Assembly: GCA_016716325.1 (NCBI GenBank) | Contig: JADJWO010000001.1 | Coordinates: 2,108,001-2,172,000, forward strand | Origin: Nitrosomonadales bacterium | Lineage (GTDB): Bacteria > Pseudomonadota > Gammaproteobacteria > Burkholderiales > Gallionellaceae | Direction: 5' to 3' | Length of the DNA stretch: 64,000 nt | Shown: piece by piece, positions 1-8,361 of the stretch | Layout: every line of letters starts with the position of its first letter | Numbering within the stretch: position 1 is the stretch's first letter | Program-made: the position numbers and the translations under genes | The notes under the pieces: generated by a model | Seen by the model: the letters and a program-made list of their open reading frames with translations, nothing else | Databases searched by the model: none | What the model was told of the DNA's origin: nothing

Positions 1-571
1 TCTTTGAAACGTTCTTGATCGAAATGGATGAATTGTTAGCGCCTCCGGCAGCGCTTCCTGTGGTGCCTCCGGTGCCGCTGACCTGCATGGCATTGTTGAT
101 CGAACTTTCCGCGTCGCGCGCCATGTTCACGTAGTCGATCTTGTAATGGTGCAGGTAGGGGGTGTCCGGCATCACGGTCAGGCTGCCGTTGTCCAGTTCG
201 TAGCGCATGTCCACTTGTTTGGCGATGCGCGTGAGGATCTGCGGCAGGGTCTGGTTCAGCGCGTTCAGCGTGACGTTGCCCTGGATTCCCGGATGGATGT
301 CCAGGTTGATTTTGGCGTCTCGTGCCAGTGCGAACAGGACTTCCTGTGCCGGGGTCTGGGTGACGATGACGCTGTAGGTTTCTGCTTTTGGGGTGGCTTG
401 CGGTGGTGGGAGGGCAACGCTGTGCTTGATCGGTTCGGGAATGGCGCTGGCGGTCTCGGGCTGCGTATCCTGTCGCTGAATGTGCTTGTTGGACGGCTGG
501 ATCGGCGCAGTGCCGCATCCGGCCATGAGTGCGCTGACGGCGCACAGACAAATCAGGCTGCGAGCATGCAT
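1..571 (-). CDS. mshL: MSHA/type IV pilus secretin MshL-like lipoprotein (3' end outside window)
   Basis: Only the first 190 codons are present; the gene runs off the left edge. The ATG at 571 follows an AGGGGAG ribosome binding site. The protein opens with a lipoprotein signal peptide whose lipobox reads LMAGC (cysteine near residue 19), then a Pro/Gln-rich linker. From about residue 65 comes a secretin/TonB short N-terminal (STN-like) segment with the pattern VLFALARDAKINLDIHPG...NVTLNALNQTLPQIL, as in PilQ, GspD and MshL. The Gly/Ser/Asn-rich stretch near the edge fits the flexible loop before the secretin core. Secretins form the outer-membrane channel for pili or type II secretion. The MshM-like ATPase upstream makes MshL the best assignment. 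The secretin core itself is not in view, so PilQ/GspD-type alternatives remain. Confidence 0.8.
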   Translation of the reverse strand, partial: MHARSLICLCAVSALMAGCGTAPIQPSNKHIQRQDTQPETASAIPEPIKHSVALPPPQATPKAETYSVIVTQTPAQEVLFALARDAKINLDIHPGIQGNVTLNALNQTLPQILTRIAKQVDMRYELDNGSLTVMPDTPYLHHYKIDYVNMARDAESSINNAMQVSGTGGTTGSAAGGANNSSISIKNVSK

Positions 572-649
572 GTTTTCATTCTCCCCTGTTATGCAGTTGC
601 CAGACTAGCAGCTTTGCGGGTCTCGCTCAATACGCTGCACGGATCATCC

Positions 650-2122
650 TCAAAAAACATGGATGGAGGTGGCGAAGGCTTCCTGATAGCGGGACGGCAG
701 ATCCTTGATCGCGTTACGCGCAGCGTCGACCGATGGATAGGCGCCATATAACACGCGCAGGCCGTCCTGGTTGCCAAACTTGGCCGGCAACAGGTAGATT
801 TTCGCGAGCACCCCCAGCTTGTCTGCCCGCTTCAGGAATCCTTCCATTCTGTCTGGCTGTATCCGTTCGTTGTAGAACAACTGGATGCTGGCGACTGCCT
901 GATGTTGCGCGAGCATTTGCTTGCCGGCAGCAAGACGCTGTTCGAACAGGCTCGTTTTTACCGCCGGGGGTGCGGGTTGTGGCGGGGTGGCGACGACTGG
1001 CGCGACGGTATCGGTAGCAGGTTTGGATGCGGGCGTTGCGGGCGCGTCCGGTGTTGTTGGTTGCGGCTGTTCAGACGGAGCTTTGGCGACGGGCGCGATG
1101 GTATTGTCCGGTTGCGCTGTCTGTTCGGCTTCGGGTTGCGGCAGGGCGGGGGGCGATGCCGCAACCACCTGGGCGGGTTGGGTGGACGCTTGTACGGGCG
1201 GTTGCCGTGGCTCGTCCACCATCCACCAGCCAACCAGTCCGGCCAGCAATAACAGGATCGCCGTAGCGATTCCCAGCAGCCACTTTTTGTCGGGCAATGT
1301 GAGCGCGCGCCTTGTCGGTTTGAGTTCGCTGTCGCGCATCGCCGCCTGGACATGGCGCGGTTCGATGTTGTGCGTGTTCTCGATGAATGCCGCGAGCAGC
1401 GATTTATCGGCCAGCACATTGGCGCGGCGCATCAGGCCGCTGGAGGCGTTGGCGATCTGCTTGAGCGCGGCCGGCGAAAAAATGGTCGGTCCGTGGTAGC
1501 CGGCAGTGCGCATCCGGAACATCAGGTAATTTTCGAGGATGTCGCGCGAAAGAGGTTGCATGTTGAAGTGATGCACGATGCGATCCTTGAGCTGGCGCAT
1601 GTTGGGCTGGTCCAGTTTGGCATTCAGTTCCGGCTGGCCGAACAGGATGATCTGCAACAGTTTGAAATTGCCCACTTGCAGGTTATACAGCAGGCGCAAT
1701 TCTTCCAGCGTGTCCAGCGGCATGGCGTGTGCTTCGTCCACCAGCACCGCGACGCGCTTGCCTTCGCGCGCTTTTTCCTCGAGCCGGTTCTGGATGCGCT
1801 GCATGATGATGCCGACGCGTTCACCCTCGATACCCAGGCCGAGCGCGTCGGCGATCGCGTACAGCATCTCTTCGCGCGACAGGCTGGGATTGGCCAGGTA
1901 GATGGTTTCGATATGCGCCGGAAGTTTCTCCAGCAGCATCCGGCAGATCATGGTCTTGCCGCTGCCGACCTCGCCGCTGACCTTGATGATGCCTTCGACT
2001 TCGCTGATGGAGTAGATCAGCGCGTCAAGGATCTCCTGGCGGTTGGCGCCGCTGAAAAAGAATTCCGTCACCGGGGTGATTTTGAACGGGTGTTCGCTGA
2101 GGCCGAAGTGTTCCAGATACAT
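650..2122 (-). CDS. mshM: ExeA/MshM-like AAA ATPase with transmembrane segment and C-terminal SPOR-like domain
   Basis: A 490-residue membrane ATPase of the GspA/ExeA/MshM family, which helps insert or assemble secretins across the peptidoglycan. An AAA domain occupies roughly residues 1-265, with Walker A GEVGSGKT at 50-57 and Walker B VAVLVDEAH at 124-132. One transmembrane helix lies at about 281-302. A long Pro/Ala/Gln-rich linker follows (about 305-400), and the last ~85 residues look like a SPOR peptidoglycan-binding domain (..KIYLLPAKFGNQDGLRVLYG..). This order fits a cytoplasmic ATPase signalling to a periplasmic wall-binding domain. The stop codon of the upstream regulator is adjacent, and an mshL-like gene follows after about 80 bases, so all three probably form one operon. 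ExeA and MshM cannot be separated with certainty; the neighbouring secretin favours MshM. Confidence 0.82.
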   Translation of the reverse strand: MYLEHFGLSEHPFKITPVTEFFFSGANRQEILDALIYSISEVEGIIKVSGEVGSGKTMICRMLLEKLPAHIETIYLANPSLSREEMLYAIADALGLGIEGERVGIIMQRIQNRLEEKAREGKRVAVLVDEAHAMPLDTLEELRLLYNLQVGNFKLLQIILFGQPELNAKLDQPNMRQLKDRIVHHFNMQPLSRDILENYLMFRMRTAGYHGPTIFSPAALKQIANASSGLMRRANVLADKSLLAAFIENTHNIEPRHVQAAMRDSELKPTRRALTLPDKKWLLGIATAILLLLAGLVGWWMVDEPRQPPVQASTQPAQVVAASPPALPQPEAEQTAQPDNTIAPVAKAPSEQPQPTTPDAPATPASKPATDTVAPVVATPPQPAPPAVKTSLFEQRLAAGKQMLAQHQAVASIQLFYNERIQPDRMEGFLKRADKLGVLAKIYLLPAKFGNQDGLRVLYGAYPSVDAARNAIKDLPSRYQEAFATSIHVF

Positions 2123-2123
2123 G

Positions 2124-3545
2124 TCAGTTTTGCGCCTTCATTTTGGATTGTGCGTCCATGCGACTATAAAGCGTGGTGCGGTTTATGCCTAGCAGCTTGG
2201 CGGCTTCGCTGACATTGCCGATCGCCAGTTCCAGTGCGGCATCGATATACAGCTTCTCCTGTTCGCGCAACAGGCTGTCCAGGCTGAAATTGCCCTCCCG
2301 GATGCGTTGCCTGATCACGTCGGAATCCGGGTCGCCCGTCGATGCTATGCTCGACTGCGGATCAAACTCCTCCTGCAATTGCGCGGTATTGATGGTCAGG
2401 CCGGGGAATTTCGTGGTCAGCCTGATGACGATATTACGAAGCTCCCGGACATTACCCGGAAAACTGTATTGTTCCCAGAGATGCAGCGACTCGGGGTGCA
2501 GTTCGAACGGGATTTGCTTGAGTTGCCGTGCGTAATGGGAGCGGAAATGGTTGAGCAGTTGCAGCTTGTCCGGTCCCAATTCGCGTAGCGGTGGGACGGC
2601 TATGGAAAAGACGTTCAGGCGATGGTAAAGGTCGGCGCGGAACGTGCCGGCTTTTACGGCTTCGCGCAGATTGCGGTTGGTCGCGGCAATGATGCGCGCA
2701 TGGCTCTTGCGTGTCGTTGTTTCTCCGACACGCTGGTATTCACCGTTTTCCAGTACCCGCAGCAGCTTGGTTTGCAGTTCCAGCGGCAGCTCCCCGATCT
2801 CGTCCAGAAGCAGTGTGCCATCCGTCGCGTCCTCGAAAAAGCCGGACTGCGCATTTGCCGCGCCGGTGAATGCTCCCTTGCTGTGCCCGAACAGGGAGGG
2901 TTCGAGAAGCGTCGGTGCAATCGCCGCGCAGTTGATGATCTTGAAAGGGGCATCGGGCTTGCCGCCGAATTTTTGCAGCGCCGCTGCGACCAATTCCTTG
3001 CCGCACCCGGATTCACCTTCGATGAGCACCGGGAAGGGCAAGGCGGCATAGGTCTGGATCTGGTTGCGCAACGCCTGCATTTCCGTACTTTGCCCGATCA
3101 ATCCCATGGAGCGATCATCCTGGGTGGTCTCGGAACGTTCGCTGTCCTGGAGCCCCAGCGCATTATCCAGGTGTTTTTTGATCTTTTCCGGCGCGCAAGG
3201 TTTGGCGATGAAATCGATCGCGCCCAGTGCGCGTGCATGGCGCGCGTTGCTTTGCTCGCTTTGTCCGGATAACGTGAAAATCTTGATTTTCGGCGAATGA
3301 GCCAGCAGTTCGGCGATCAGGTGGAAGCCTTCGTCGGGTCGATGCGGTTCGGGGGGGAGTCCCAGGTCGATCAGCGCCAGTTGCGGAGGAGCGGGCAATT
3401 CGCGCAGTACCTTGATCGCCGTGCTGCGCGATTCGGCCTGGTGTACCGTGAAGTCGCGCTCGAATGCGATCGCCAATCCTTCGCGGATCAGCGGATCGTC
3501 GTCAACGATCAATAGACTGGGAAGCGCCGTGGTGGTGTTCAACAT
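2124..3545 (-). CDS. sigma54-dependent response regulator (NtrC family)
   Basis: A 473-residue regulator from the ATG at 3545. A TTG 14 codons upstream is also open, but the receiver domain begins directly after this ATG. The receiver domain (1-125) has the acidic pocket DDD at 15-17, phospho-acceptor Asp60 and the conserved Lys115. The AAA+ domain has Walker A GESGCGKE (177-184), the sigma54-contacting GAFTGA loop (224-229) and Walker B LLLDEIGEL. The last ~45 residues hold a Fis-type helix-turn-helix (NVSEAAKLLGINRTTLYSRM). It should activate sigma54 promoters after phosphorylation. No partner kinase is in the window. It ends one base before the MshM-like gene, so it may control or merely head the pilus cluster. 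The receiver resembles PEP-CTERM-associated PrsR regulators (LIDLGLPPEP), a possible alternative affiliation. Confidence 0.85.
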   Translation of the reverse strand: MLNTTTALPSLLIVDDDPLIREGLAIAFERDFTVHQAESRSTAIKVLRELPAPPQLALIDLGLPPEPHRPDEGFHLIAELLAHSPKIKIFTLSGQSEQSNARHARALGAIDFIAKPCAPEKIKKHLDNALGLQDSERSETTQDDRSMGLIGQSTEMQALRNQIQTYAALPFPVLIEGESGCGKELVAAALQKFGGKPDAPFKIINCAAIAPTLLEPSLFGHSKGAFTGAANAQSGFFEDATDGTLLLDEIGELPLELQTKLLRVLENGEYQRVGETTTRKSHARIIAATNRNLREAVKAGTFRADLYHRLNVFSIAVPPLRELGPDKLQLLNHFRSHYARQLKQIPFELHPESLHLWEQYSFPGNVRELRNIVIRLTTKFPGLTINTAQLQEEFDPQSSIASTGDPDSDVIRQRIREGNFSLDSLLREQEKLYIDAALELAIGNVSEAAKLLGINRTTLYSRMDAQSKMKAQN

Positions 3546-3657
3546 ATGCCCGTCGGGATAAACACTGGTTACGGAGCATAACGGCAAGCGGGGACAAGCT
3601 CAACCATTAATAAAGGGCATGGCGATGGGCCGGGAATCGGTGGCGAGCAGCCTTTGG

Positions 3658-3687
3658 TTGAGGATTGTTTGCGCAGTAGTTTAGAAT
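3658..3687 (+). promoter_or_regulatory. candidate sigma70 promoter of the mla operon
   Basis: TTGAGG at 3658-3663 and TAGAAT at 3682-3687 are 18 bases apart, about 30 bases before the likely mlaF start. The rest of the divergent gap between the response regulator and mlaF (3546-3716) shows no better pair. The match is moderate and it is a prediction only. Confidence 0.35.
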
Positions 3688-3716
3688 GCCGCTTCCCGAT
3701 TTCCTGGATTTCAGTT

Positions 3717-4520
3717 TTGTCCTCGTCCAACCTGGTCGAAATTCGCGACCTTAATTTTGCCTATGACCGGCGCCCCGTTCTGGAGGGTATCAACATGACT
3801 TTCCCGAGAGGTAAGCTGGTTGCCATCATGGGACTGAGCGGTTGCGGGAAAACCACCATGTTGCGGCATATTGGCGGTGCGCTCAAACCGACCAAAGGCT
3901 ACGTCAAGGTGGACGGGCAAAAGCTTCATGAACTGGACCAGGATGGGCTGTACGCGATGCGCCGCAAAATGGGTATGCTGTTCCAGTTCGGCGCGTTGTT
4001 CACCGATATGTCGGTGTACGATAACGTGGCTTTCCAGATGCGCGAACATACCGATCTGCCGGAAGAATTGATTCACGATCTGGTATTGATGAAGCTGCAC
4101 GCGGTCGGGTTGCGCGGCACACATGACCTGATGCCTTCCGAACTGTCCGGCGGCATGGCAAGGCGCGTGGCTCTGGCCCGTACCGTGGCGCTCGATCCGA
4201 TGCTGATCATGTATGACGAGCCGTTTGCCGGGCTGGATCCGATTTCATTGACGGTGGTCGGCGACCTGATCCGCAGGCTGAATGGCGCGCTGGGGGCGAC
4301 TTCGATCATCGTCACCCATGATGTGCAGGAGTCTCTGAAGATCGTGGACTACGTCTATTTCATGGCGAGCGGGGTGATCGTGGCGGAAGGTACGCCGGAT
4401 CAGATACGCGCATCCGACAAGGAGTTTGTGCATCAGTTCGTGCACGGCGAGATGGATGGTCCGATGCCGTTCCATTATCCCGGCGGTGAATATCGCCAGG
4501 ATTTGAATTTACAGGGTTAG
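3717..4520 (+). CDS. mlaF: MlaF, ATPase of the Mla phospholipid ABC transporter
   Basis: The 267-residue cytoplasmic ATPase energises MlaFEDB, which moves phospholipids between the inner membrane and periplasmic MlaC to keep outer-membrane lipid asymmetry. Walker A is GLSGCGKTT (39-47), the ABC signature LSGGMARRVALAR, and Walker B LIMYDEPFAGLDP. The frame is open to 3654, but a TTG at 3717 (reading MSSSNLVEIRDL) places the first beta strand at the usual distance, so that start is preferred; no ATG fits. It is first in mlaFEDCB and followed by mlaE after three bases. MlaA, the outer-membrane partner, is not in the window. Confidence 0.93.
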   Translation: MSSSNLVEIRDLNFAYDRRPVLEGINMTFPRGKLVAIMGLSGCGKTTMLRHIGGALKPTKGYVKVDGQKLHELDQDGLYAMRRKMGMLFQFGALFTDMSVYDNVAFQMREHTDLPEELIHDLVLMKLHAVGLRGTHDLMPSELSGGMARRVALARTVALDPMLIMYDEPFAGLDPISLTVVGDLIRRLNGALGATSIIVTHDVQESLKIVDYVYFMASGVIVAEGTPDQIRASDKEFVHQFVHGEMDGPMPFHYPGGEYRQDLNLQG

Positions 4521-4523
4521 AAC

Positions 4524-5312
4524 ATGCCGGCAGTCAAAACATTCAGGTCAATCGGCCATCAGGCTACCAACGCGGTGTGGCGCATCGGGTTGGCGACGCG
4601 TTTTTTCATGCTCATCCTGTTGCATTCCGGCAGCAGCTTCAGGCGTTTTCACCTGACCATCAAGGAGTTGTTTTCCACCGGCGTGATGTCGCTCATCATT
4701 ATCATCGTGGCGGGGCTGTTTGTCGGCATGGTGCTCGGATTGCAGGGCTATGAGACACTCAAACGCTACGGTTCTGAATCTGCGCTGGGCGTGATGGTGG
4801 CGTTGGGTCTGGTACGCGAACTCGGACCGGTCGTCGCCGCATTGCTGTTTGCCAGCCGTGCCGGGTCGGCGATGACCGCAGAGATCGGGCTGATGAAGGC
4901 GACCGAACAGATCACGGCGATGGAGATGATGGCGGTGAACCCCATTGCGCGTATCGTTGCACCGCGTTTCTGGGCGGGCGTGATTTCCATGCCGTTATTG
5001 GCTGCGATGTTCAGTGCGGTCGGGGTGTTCGGCGGCTATTTCGTCGGGGTGGTGCAGATCGGCGTGGACGAGGGCTCTTTCTGGTCGCAGATGCAGGCCG
5101 CAGTCGATTTTCGCGAAGATATTCTGAATGGGGTGATAAAGAGTTTCGTGTTTGGTACGGTTGTGACTGTGATCGCGCTGTTCGAGGGTTACGATGCGCC
5201 GCCCACTGCGGAAGGCGTGTCCGGCGCGACCACGCGCACGGTGGTCACCTCGTCGCTGGCGATCCTGATGCTGGATTTTATTTTGACTGCAATGATGTTC
5301 GGAGGAGCTTGA
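4524..5312 (+). CDS. mlaE: MlaE, permease of the Mla phospholipid transporter
   Basis: A 262-residue inner-membrane permease of the MlaE/DUF140 family. After an amphipathic N-terminus there are about five hydrophobic segments (for example MSLIIIIVAGLFVGMVLGL near 55-73). The family-typical cytoplasmic motif ELGPVVAALLFASRAGSAMTAEI follows in the middle of the protein. It dimerises and binds MlaF on the cytoplasmic side and an MlaD hexamer on the periplasmic side. The ATG lies three bases after the mlaF stop, and mlaD starts three bases after its own stop, so translation is probably coupled. Length and motifs are normal. Confidence 0.95.
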   Translation: MPAVKTFRSIGHQATNAVWRIGLATRFFMLILLHSGSSFRRFHLTIKELFSTGVMSLIIIIVAGLFVGMVLGLQGYETLKRYGSESALGVMVALGLVRELGPVVAALLFASRAGSAMTAEIGLMKATEQITAMEMMAVNPIARIVAPRFWAGVISMPLLAAMFSAVGVFGGYFVGVVQIGVDEGSFWSQMQAAVDFREDILNGVIKSFVFGTVVTVIALFEGYDAPPTAEGVSGATTRTVVTSSLAILMLDFILTAMMFGGA

Positions 5313-5315
5313 GTT

Positions 5316-5780
5316 ATGGAACGGACTACGCTGGACCTGTGGGTGGGGGTGTTCGTCGTCGGCGGTATCGCGGCACTGGTGATGCTGGCAATGAAGGTTG
5401 GGAACCTGAGCACATATAATGTGTCGGAGACATATCAGTTGCATGCCTACTTTTCCAATATCGGCGGCTTGAAGACCAAGGCATCAATCAAGAGTGCGGG
5501 TGTATTGGTTGGCCGCGTGACGGACATTACCCTGGATACGGAACGTTATGAAGCCAAGGTGGTGATGAGTCTGGATAACCGTTACAAGTTTCCGAAAGAC
5601 ACATTCGCCAATATCCTCACCTCGGGTCTGCTGGGTGAGCAATATATCGGCCTGATGCCCGGCGGGGAAGAGGAAATGCTCAAGGATGGCGATCAGCTCA
5701 GGAAAACCCAATCGGCCATGGTATTGGAAGACTTGATAGGCAAGTTCATTTACAGCAAGGCGGAGGAATCCACCAAGTGA
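5316..5780 (+). CDS. mlaD: MlaD, MCE-domain subunit of the Mla transporter
   Basis: A 154-residue protein with one N-terminal membrane anchor (about residues 8-28, VGVFVVGGIAALVMLAMKVG) and a single MCE domain carrying YFSNIGGLKTKASIKSAGV and the GLLGEQYIGL segment. MlaD forms a hexameric ring that carries lipid between MlaFE and MlaC. The length matches single-domain MlaD proteins. A GGAGG ribosome binding site lies in the 3' end of mlaE just before the ATG. It belongs to the tightly packed mlaFEDCB operon. Confidence 0.94.
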   Translation: MERTTLDLWVGVFVVGGIAALVMLAMKVGNLSTYNVSETYQLHAYFSNIGGLKTKASIKSAGVLVGRVTDITLDTERYEAKVVMSLDNRYKFPKDTFANILTSGLLGEQYIGLMPGGEEEMLKDGDQLRKTQSAMVLEDLIGKFIYSKAEESTK

Positions 5781-5810
5781 TTCCGGCGAAATGATGAAAG
5801 GAAGTCAAAG

Positions 5811-6443
5811 ATGAAGGGTTTGTTCAATGCGGTCGCATGTCTGGTGTGCATGGTGGGGGTCGCACAGGCTGAGGTGCTGGCGCCGGATGCCCTGATCAGG
5901 AATACCGTGGCGGAAGTTGTCACCATCATCAAGCAGGACAAGGATATTCAGGCGGGCAACCAGAAAAAGACGCTGGCTCTGGTGGAGGCCAAGGTTTTGC
6001 CACATTTTGATTTCACGCGTATGACCCGGCTGGCGGTGGGTAAGCATTGGCGATCCGCAACGCCCGAGCAGCGGCAGGTGCTGGTTGCGGAGTTTCGCAA
6101 TTTGCTGGTGCGCACGTACACCAAGGCCTTTACCGTTTACCGCGATCAAACGGTCGAGGTCAAACCGTTCAGGATGGTGGCTGACGAAAACGAAGTGACT
6201 GTCAGGACCAGCATCAACAAACAGGGCGTGCAACCGATCCCGGTCGATTACGAGATGGTGAAAACCGCCGATAACTGGAAAGTCTTTGACGTATCCATCG
6301 AGGGAGTCAGCATGGTGACCAGTTATCGCGGCACATTTGCTTCGCAGATTGAGCAGGATGGCATTGACGGTCTGATCCGGATGTTGTCCGACAAGAACGC
6401 CAAGGCATCCGATGCGATGCGGCAAAAGGCGGAGGTGAAATGA
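5811..6443 (+). CDS. mlaC: MlaC, periplasmic phospholipid-binding protein
   Basis: The 210-residue protein begins with a Sec signal peptide (hydrophobic core AVACLVCMVGVAQA, cleavage near residue 20). The mature part is an MlaC/Ttg2D domain, with the helical segment FDFTRMTRLAVGKHW and later VDYEMVKTADNWKVFDV. It shuttles phospholipid across the periplasm between MlaD and the outer-membrane MlaA complex. An AAAGGAAG ribosome binding site precedes the ATG. The stop overlaps the mlaB start by four bases (ATGA), which suggests coupled translation. Confidence 0.93.
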   Translation: MKGLFNAVACLVCMVGVAQAEVLAPDALIRNTVAEVVTIIKQDKDIQAGNQKKTLALVEAKVLPHFDFTRMTRLAVGKHWRSATPEQRQVLVAEFRNLLVRTYTKAFTVYRDQTVEVKPFRMVADENEVTVRTSINKQGVQPIPVDYEMVKTADNWKVFDVSIEGVSMVTSYRGTFASQIEQDGIDGLIRMLSDKNAKASDAMRQKAEVK

Positions 6444-6727
6444 TCAAGCTCGAGGGCGACCGGCTGGTATTGCAGGGCCGCCTGACGATAGCGACCGTGC
6501 CGGCTTTGTTTGAGGCCGGCTTGAAATTCGTGGATGGGCAGGATCTGCTGGTCGACTTCTCTCAGGTCGAGGCCGTCGATTCGGCGGCGATCAGTATGCT
6601 GCTGGGCTGGACAAGAGCGGCGCGGAGCGGTAATCGCAAGTTGAGCGTGACGGGTTTGCCTGAAGATTTGCTCAGTCTGGCGCAATTGTATGGGGTGGCT
6701 GAATTGTTGCCCGGCCAACCGGTTTGA
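6440..6727 (+). CDS. mlaB: MlaB, STAS-domain subunit of the Mla transporter
   Basis: A 95-residue single STAS domain. In MlaB proteins this domain sits on the MlaF ATPase and stabilises the complex. The typical strand-loop-helix reads LLVDFSQVEAVDSAAISMLLGW. It starts inside the end of mlaC (ATGA overlap), consistent with the last gene of mlaFEDCB. STAS domains are divergent, so the assignment rests mostly on position. A hairpin with a T-run follows within about 15-55 bases. Confidence 0.9.
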   Translation: MIKLEGDRLVLQGRLTIATVPALFEAGLKFVDGQDLLVDFSQVEAVDSAAISMLLGWTRAARSGNRKLSVTGLPEDLLSLAQLYGVAELLPGQPV

Positions 6728-6739
6728 TTTGATAAAGCA

Positions 6740-6781
6740 CGCGGCCCGTCCGGAGCCGCGCGCATTCCCTGCGGGTTTTTT
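6740..6781 (+). terminator. possible intercistronic terminator after mlaB
   Basis: CGCGGC (6740-6745) pairs with GCCGCG (6755-6760). A short CCC/GGG hairpin and a T-run at 6776-6781 follow. The GC-rich stem is separated from the T-run, so it may only attenuate transcription toward ibaG and murA. Confidence 0.35.
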
Positions 6782-6860
6782 AGTATCATGCACGCCTTTG
6801 GCCTTGGATGAAGTGCATCCGAGGCATTTTTGCAACCGATAAGTTTAAAGAATCTGAATA

Positions 6861-7106
6861 ATGGTCACTCCTGAGAGCATTCGACTCAATATCGTACAAG
6901 GTATCGCTACCGAGCATTTGAGCGTGGTGGGGGACGGTGCGCATTTTGAAGCCGTAGTGGTAAGCGATGTTTTTGCCGGCAAGAATCGTGTGCAGCGTCA
7001 CCAATTGGTATATCTGTCATTGGGAGACCGGATGCGCGAGGAGATCCATGCATTGTCGATGAAAACCTATACGCCGCAGGAATGGGCGGCCAAGGTGCAA
7101 TCATGA
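6861..7106 (+). CDS. ibaG: BolA-family protein IbaG
   Basis: An 81-residue BolA/IbaG-type protein. Members of this family bind monothiol glutaredoxins and [2Fe-2S] clusters. The fold-defining stretch is HLSVVGDGAHFEAVVVSD followed by FAGKNRVQRHQLVY, with a histidine in the usual cluster-ligand region. It lies between mlaB and murA, the standard place of ibaG (yrbA). Its stop overlaps the murA start by four bases (ATGA), so murA translation is probably coupled to it. About 130 bases separate it from mlaB; that gap holds a hairpin and T-run. Confidence 0.9.
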   Translation: MVTPESIRLNIVQGIATEHLSVVGDGAHFEAVVVSDVFAGKNRVQRHQLVYLSLGDRMREEIHALSMKTYTPQEWAAKVQS

Positions 7107-8353
7107 AGAAACTGGCCATACAGGGCGGCGGCCGGCTTAATGGCGAGGTGCGAATCTCCGGCGCCAAGAATGCCGCATTGCCGATCATGTGCGCCAGTCT
7201 GCTGACGGCAGAAAGCCTGCGCTTGGACAACTTGCCTGACATGCACGATGTTGCGACGATGGCCAAGTTGCTGCAGCAGATGGGCGTGCGTGTTGCCGTT
7301 GATTCGCAGTCGGCGATCTTTGATGCGGCGCAGGTGGATAAGCTGGAAGCACCTTACGACATGGTGAAAACCATGCGCGCTGCAATTCTCGTGCTGGGAC
7401 CCCTGGTTGCCCGTTTTGGTGAGGCGCGCGTTTCGCTGCCCGGCGGCTGTGCGATCGGGTCGCGGCCGGTGGATCTGCATATCAAGGGCCTGCAGGCGAT
7501 GGGGGCGGAAATCCATATCGAGCACGGCTACATCCACGCGAAAGCCAGCCGTCTCAAGGGTGCGCGCATCTGTTTCGATCTGGTGAGCGTGACCGGTACG
7601 GAAAACCTGATGATGGCGGCCGCGCTGGCGGATGGGGTCACGGTGCTGGAAAATGCGGCGCGAGAACCCGAGGTGGTGGATCTGGCCAATTGCCTGATCG
7701 CGATGGGTGCGCAGATCTGCGGCGCAGGCAGCGATACCATTACCATACAGGGCGTAAAGGATTTGCATGGGGCGGATTACCGCGTCATGCCGGATCGGAT
7801 AGAAAGCGGCACCTTCCTGGTTGCTGCAGCTGCTACGGGCGGGTGTATCACGCTGACCGATGCGCGTGCCGATATCCTTGACAGTGTGCTGGAAAAATTG
7901 CGCGAAGCCGGCGCAACGGTGGAAATATCGGGAAATCGCATCAGTCTGGAAATGCGCAACCGTCCGGTCGCGGTGAACCTGCGTACCGCACCCTACCCGG
8001 CTTTCCCGACCGATATGCAGGCGCAGTTCATGGCGCTGAATACGATCGCGCAGGGCAGCGCCATCGTGGTCGAGACGATTTTTGAGAACCGTTTCATGCA
8101 TGTCCAGGAATTGCGCCGTCTGGGAGCGCAGATCGAGGTGGAAGGTAATACCGCCGTCATCAAGGGCTGCGCGCAACTCGAAGGCGCGACCGTCATGGCG
8201 ACTGACCTGCGCGCTTCGGCTTCGCTGGTGATCGCCGGTCTGGTGGCGCAAGGCGAGACGATCGTGGATCGTATCTACCATCTGGATCGCGGTTATGAGC
8301 ATATCGAGGCGAAACTGTCGGCCCTAGGGGCGCAGATACGCCGCGTCAGTTAG
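7103..8353 (+). CDS. murA: UDP-N-acetylglucosamine 1-carboxyvinyltransferase MurA
   Basis: The 416-residue enzyme transfers enolpyruvate from PEP to UDP-GlcNAc, the first committed cytoplasmic step of peptidoglycan synthesis. The N-terminus has the ISGAKNAALPIM motif. The active-site loop PGGCAIGSRPVDLH contains the cysteine attacked by fosfomycin in the family, so the enzyme is predicted to have a fosfomycin-sensitive active site. The start is the ATG at 7103, overlapping the ibaG stop; upstream in-frame codons lie inside ibaG. Length is close to the E. coli enzyme (419 aa). Confidence 0.96.
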   Translation: MKKLAIQGGGRLNGEVRISGAKNAALPIMCASLLTAESLRLDNLPDMHDVATMAKLLQQMGVRVAVDSQSAIFDAAQVDKLEAPYDMVKTMRAAILVLGPLVARFGEARVSLPGGCAIGSRPVDLHIKGLQAMGAEIHIEHGYIHAKASRLKGARICFDLVSVTGTENLMMAAALADGVTVLENAAREPEVVDLANCLIAMGAQICGAGSDTITIQGVKDLHGADYRVMPDRIESGTFLVAAAATGGCITLTDARADILDSVLEKLREAGATVEISGNRISLEMRNRPVAVNLRTAPYPAFPTDMQAQFMALNTIAQGSAIVVETIFENRFMHVQELRRLGAQIEVEGNTAVIKGCAQLEGATVMATDLRASASLVIAGLVAQGETIVDRIYHLDRGYEHIEAKLSALGAQIRRVS

Positions 8354-8361
8354 GAATTTGA

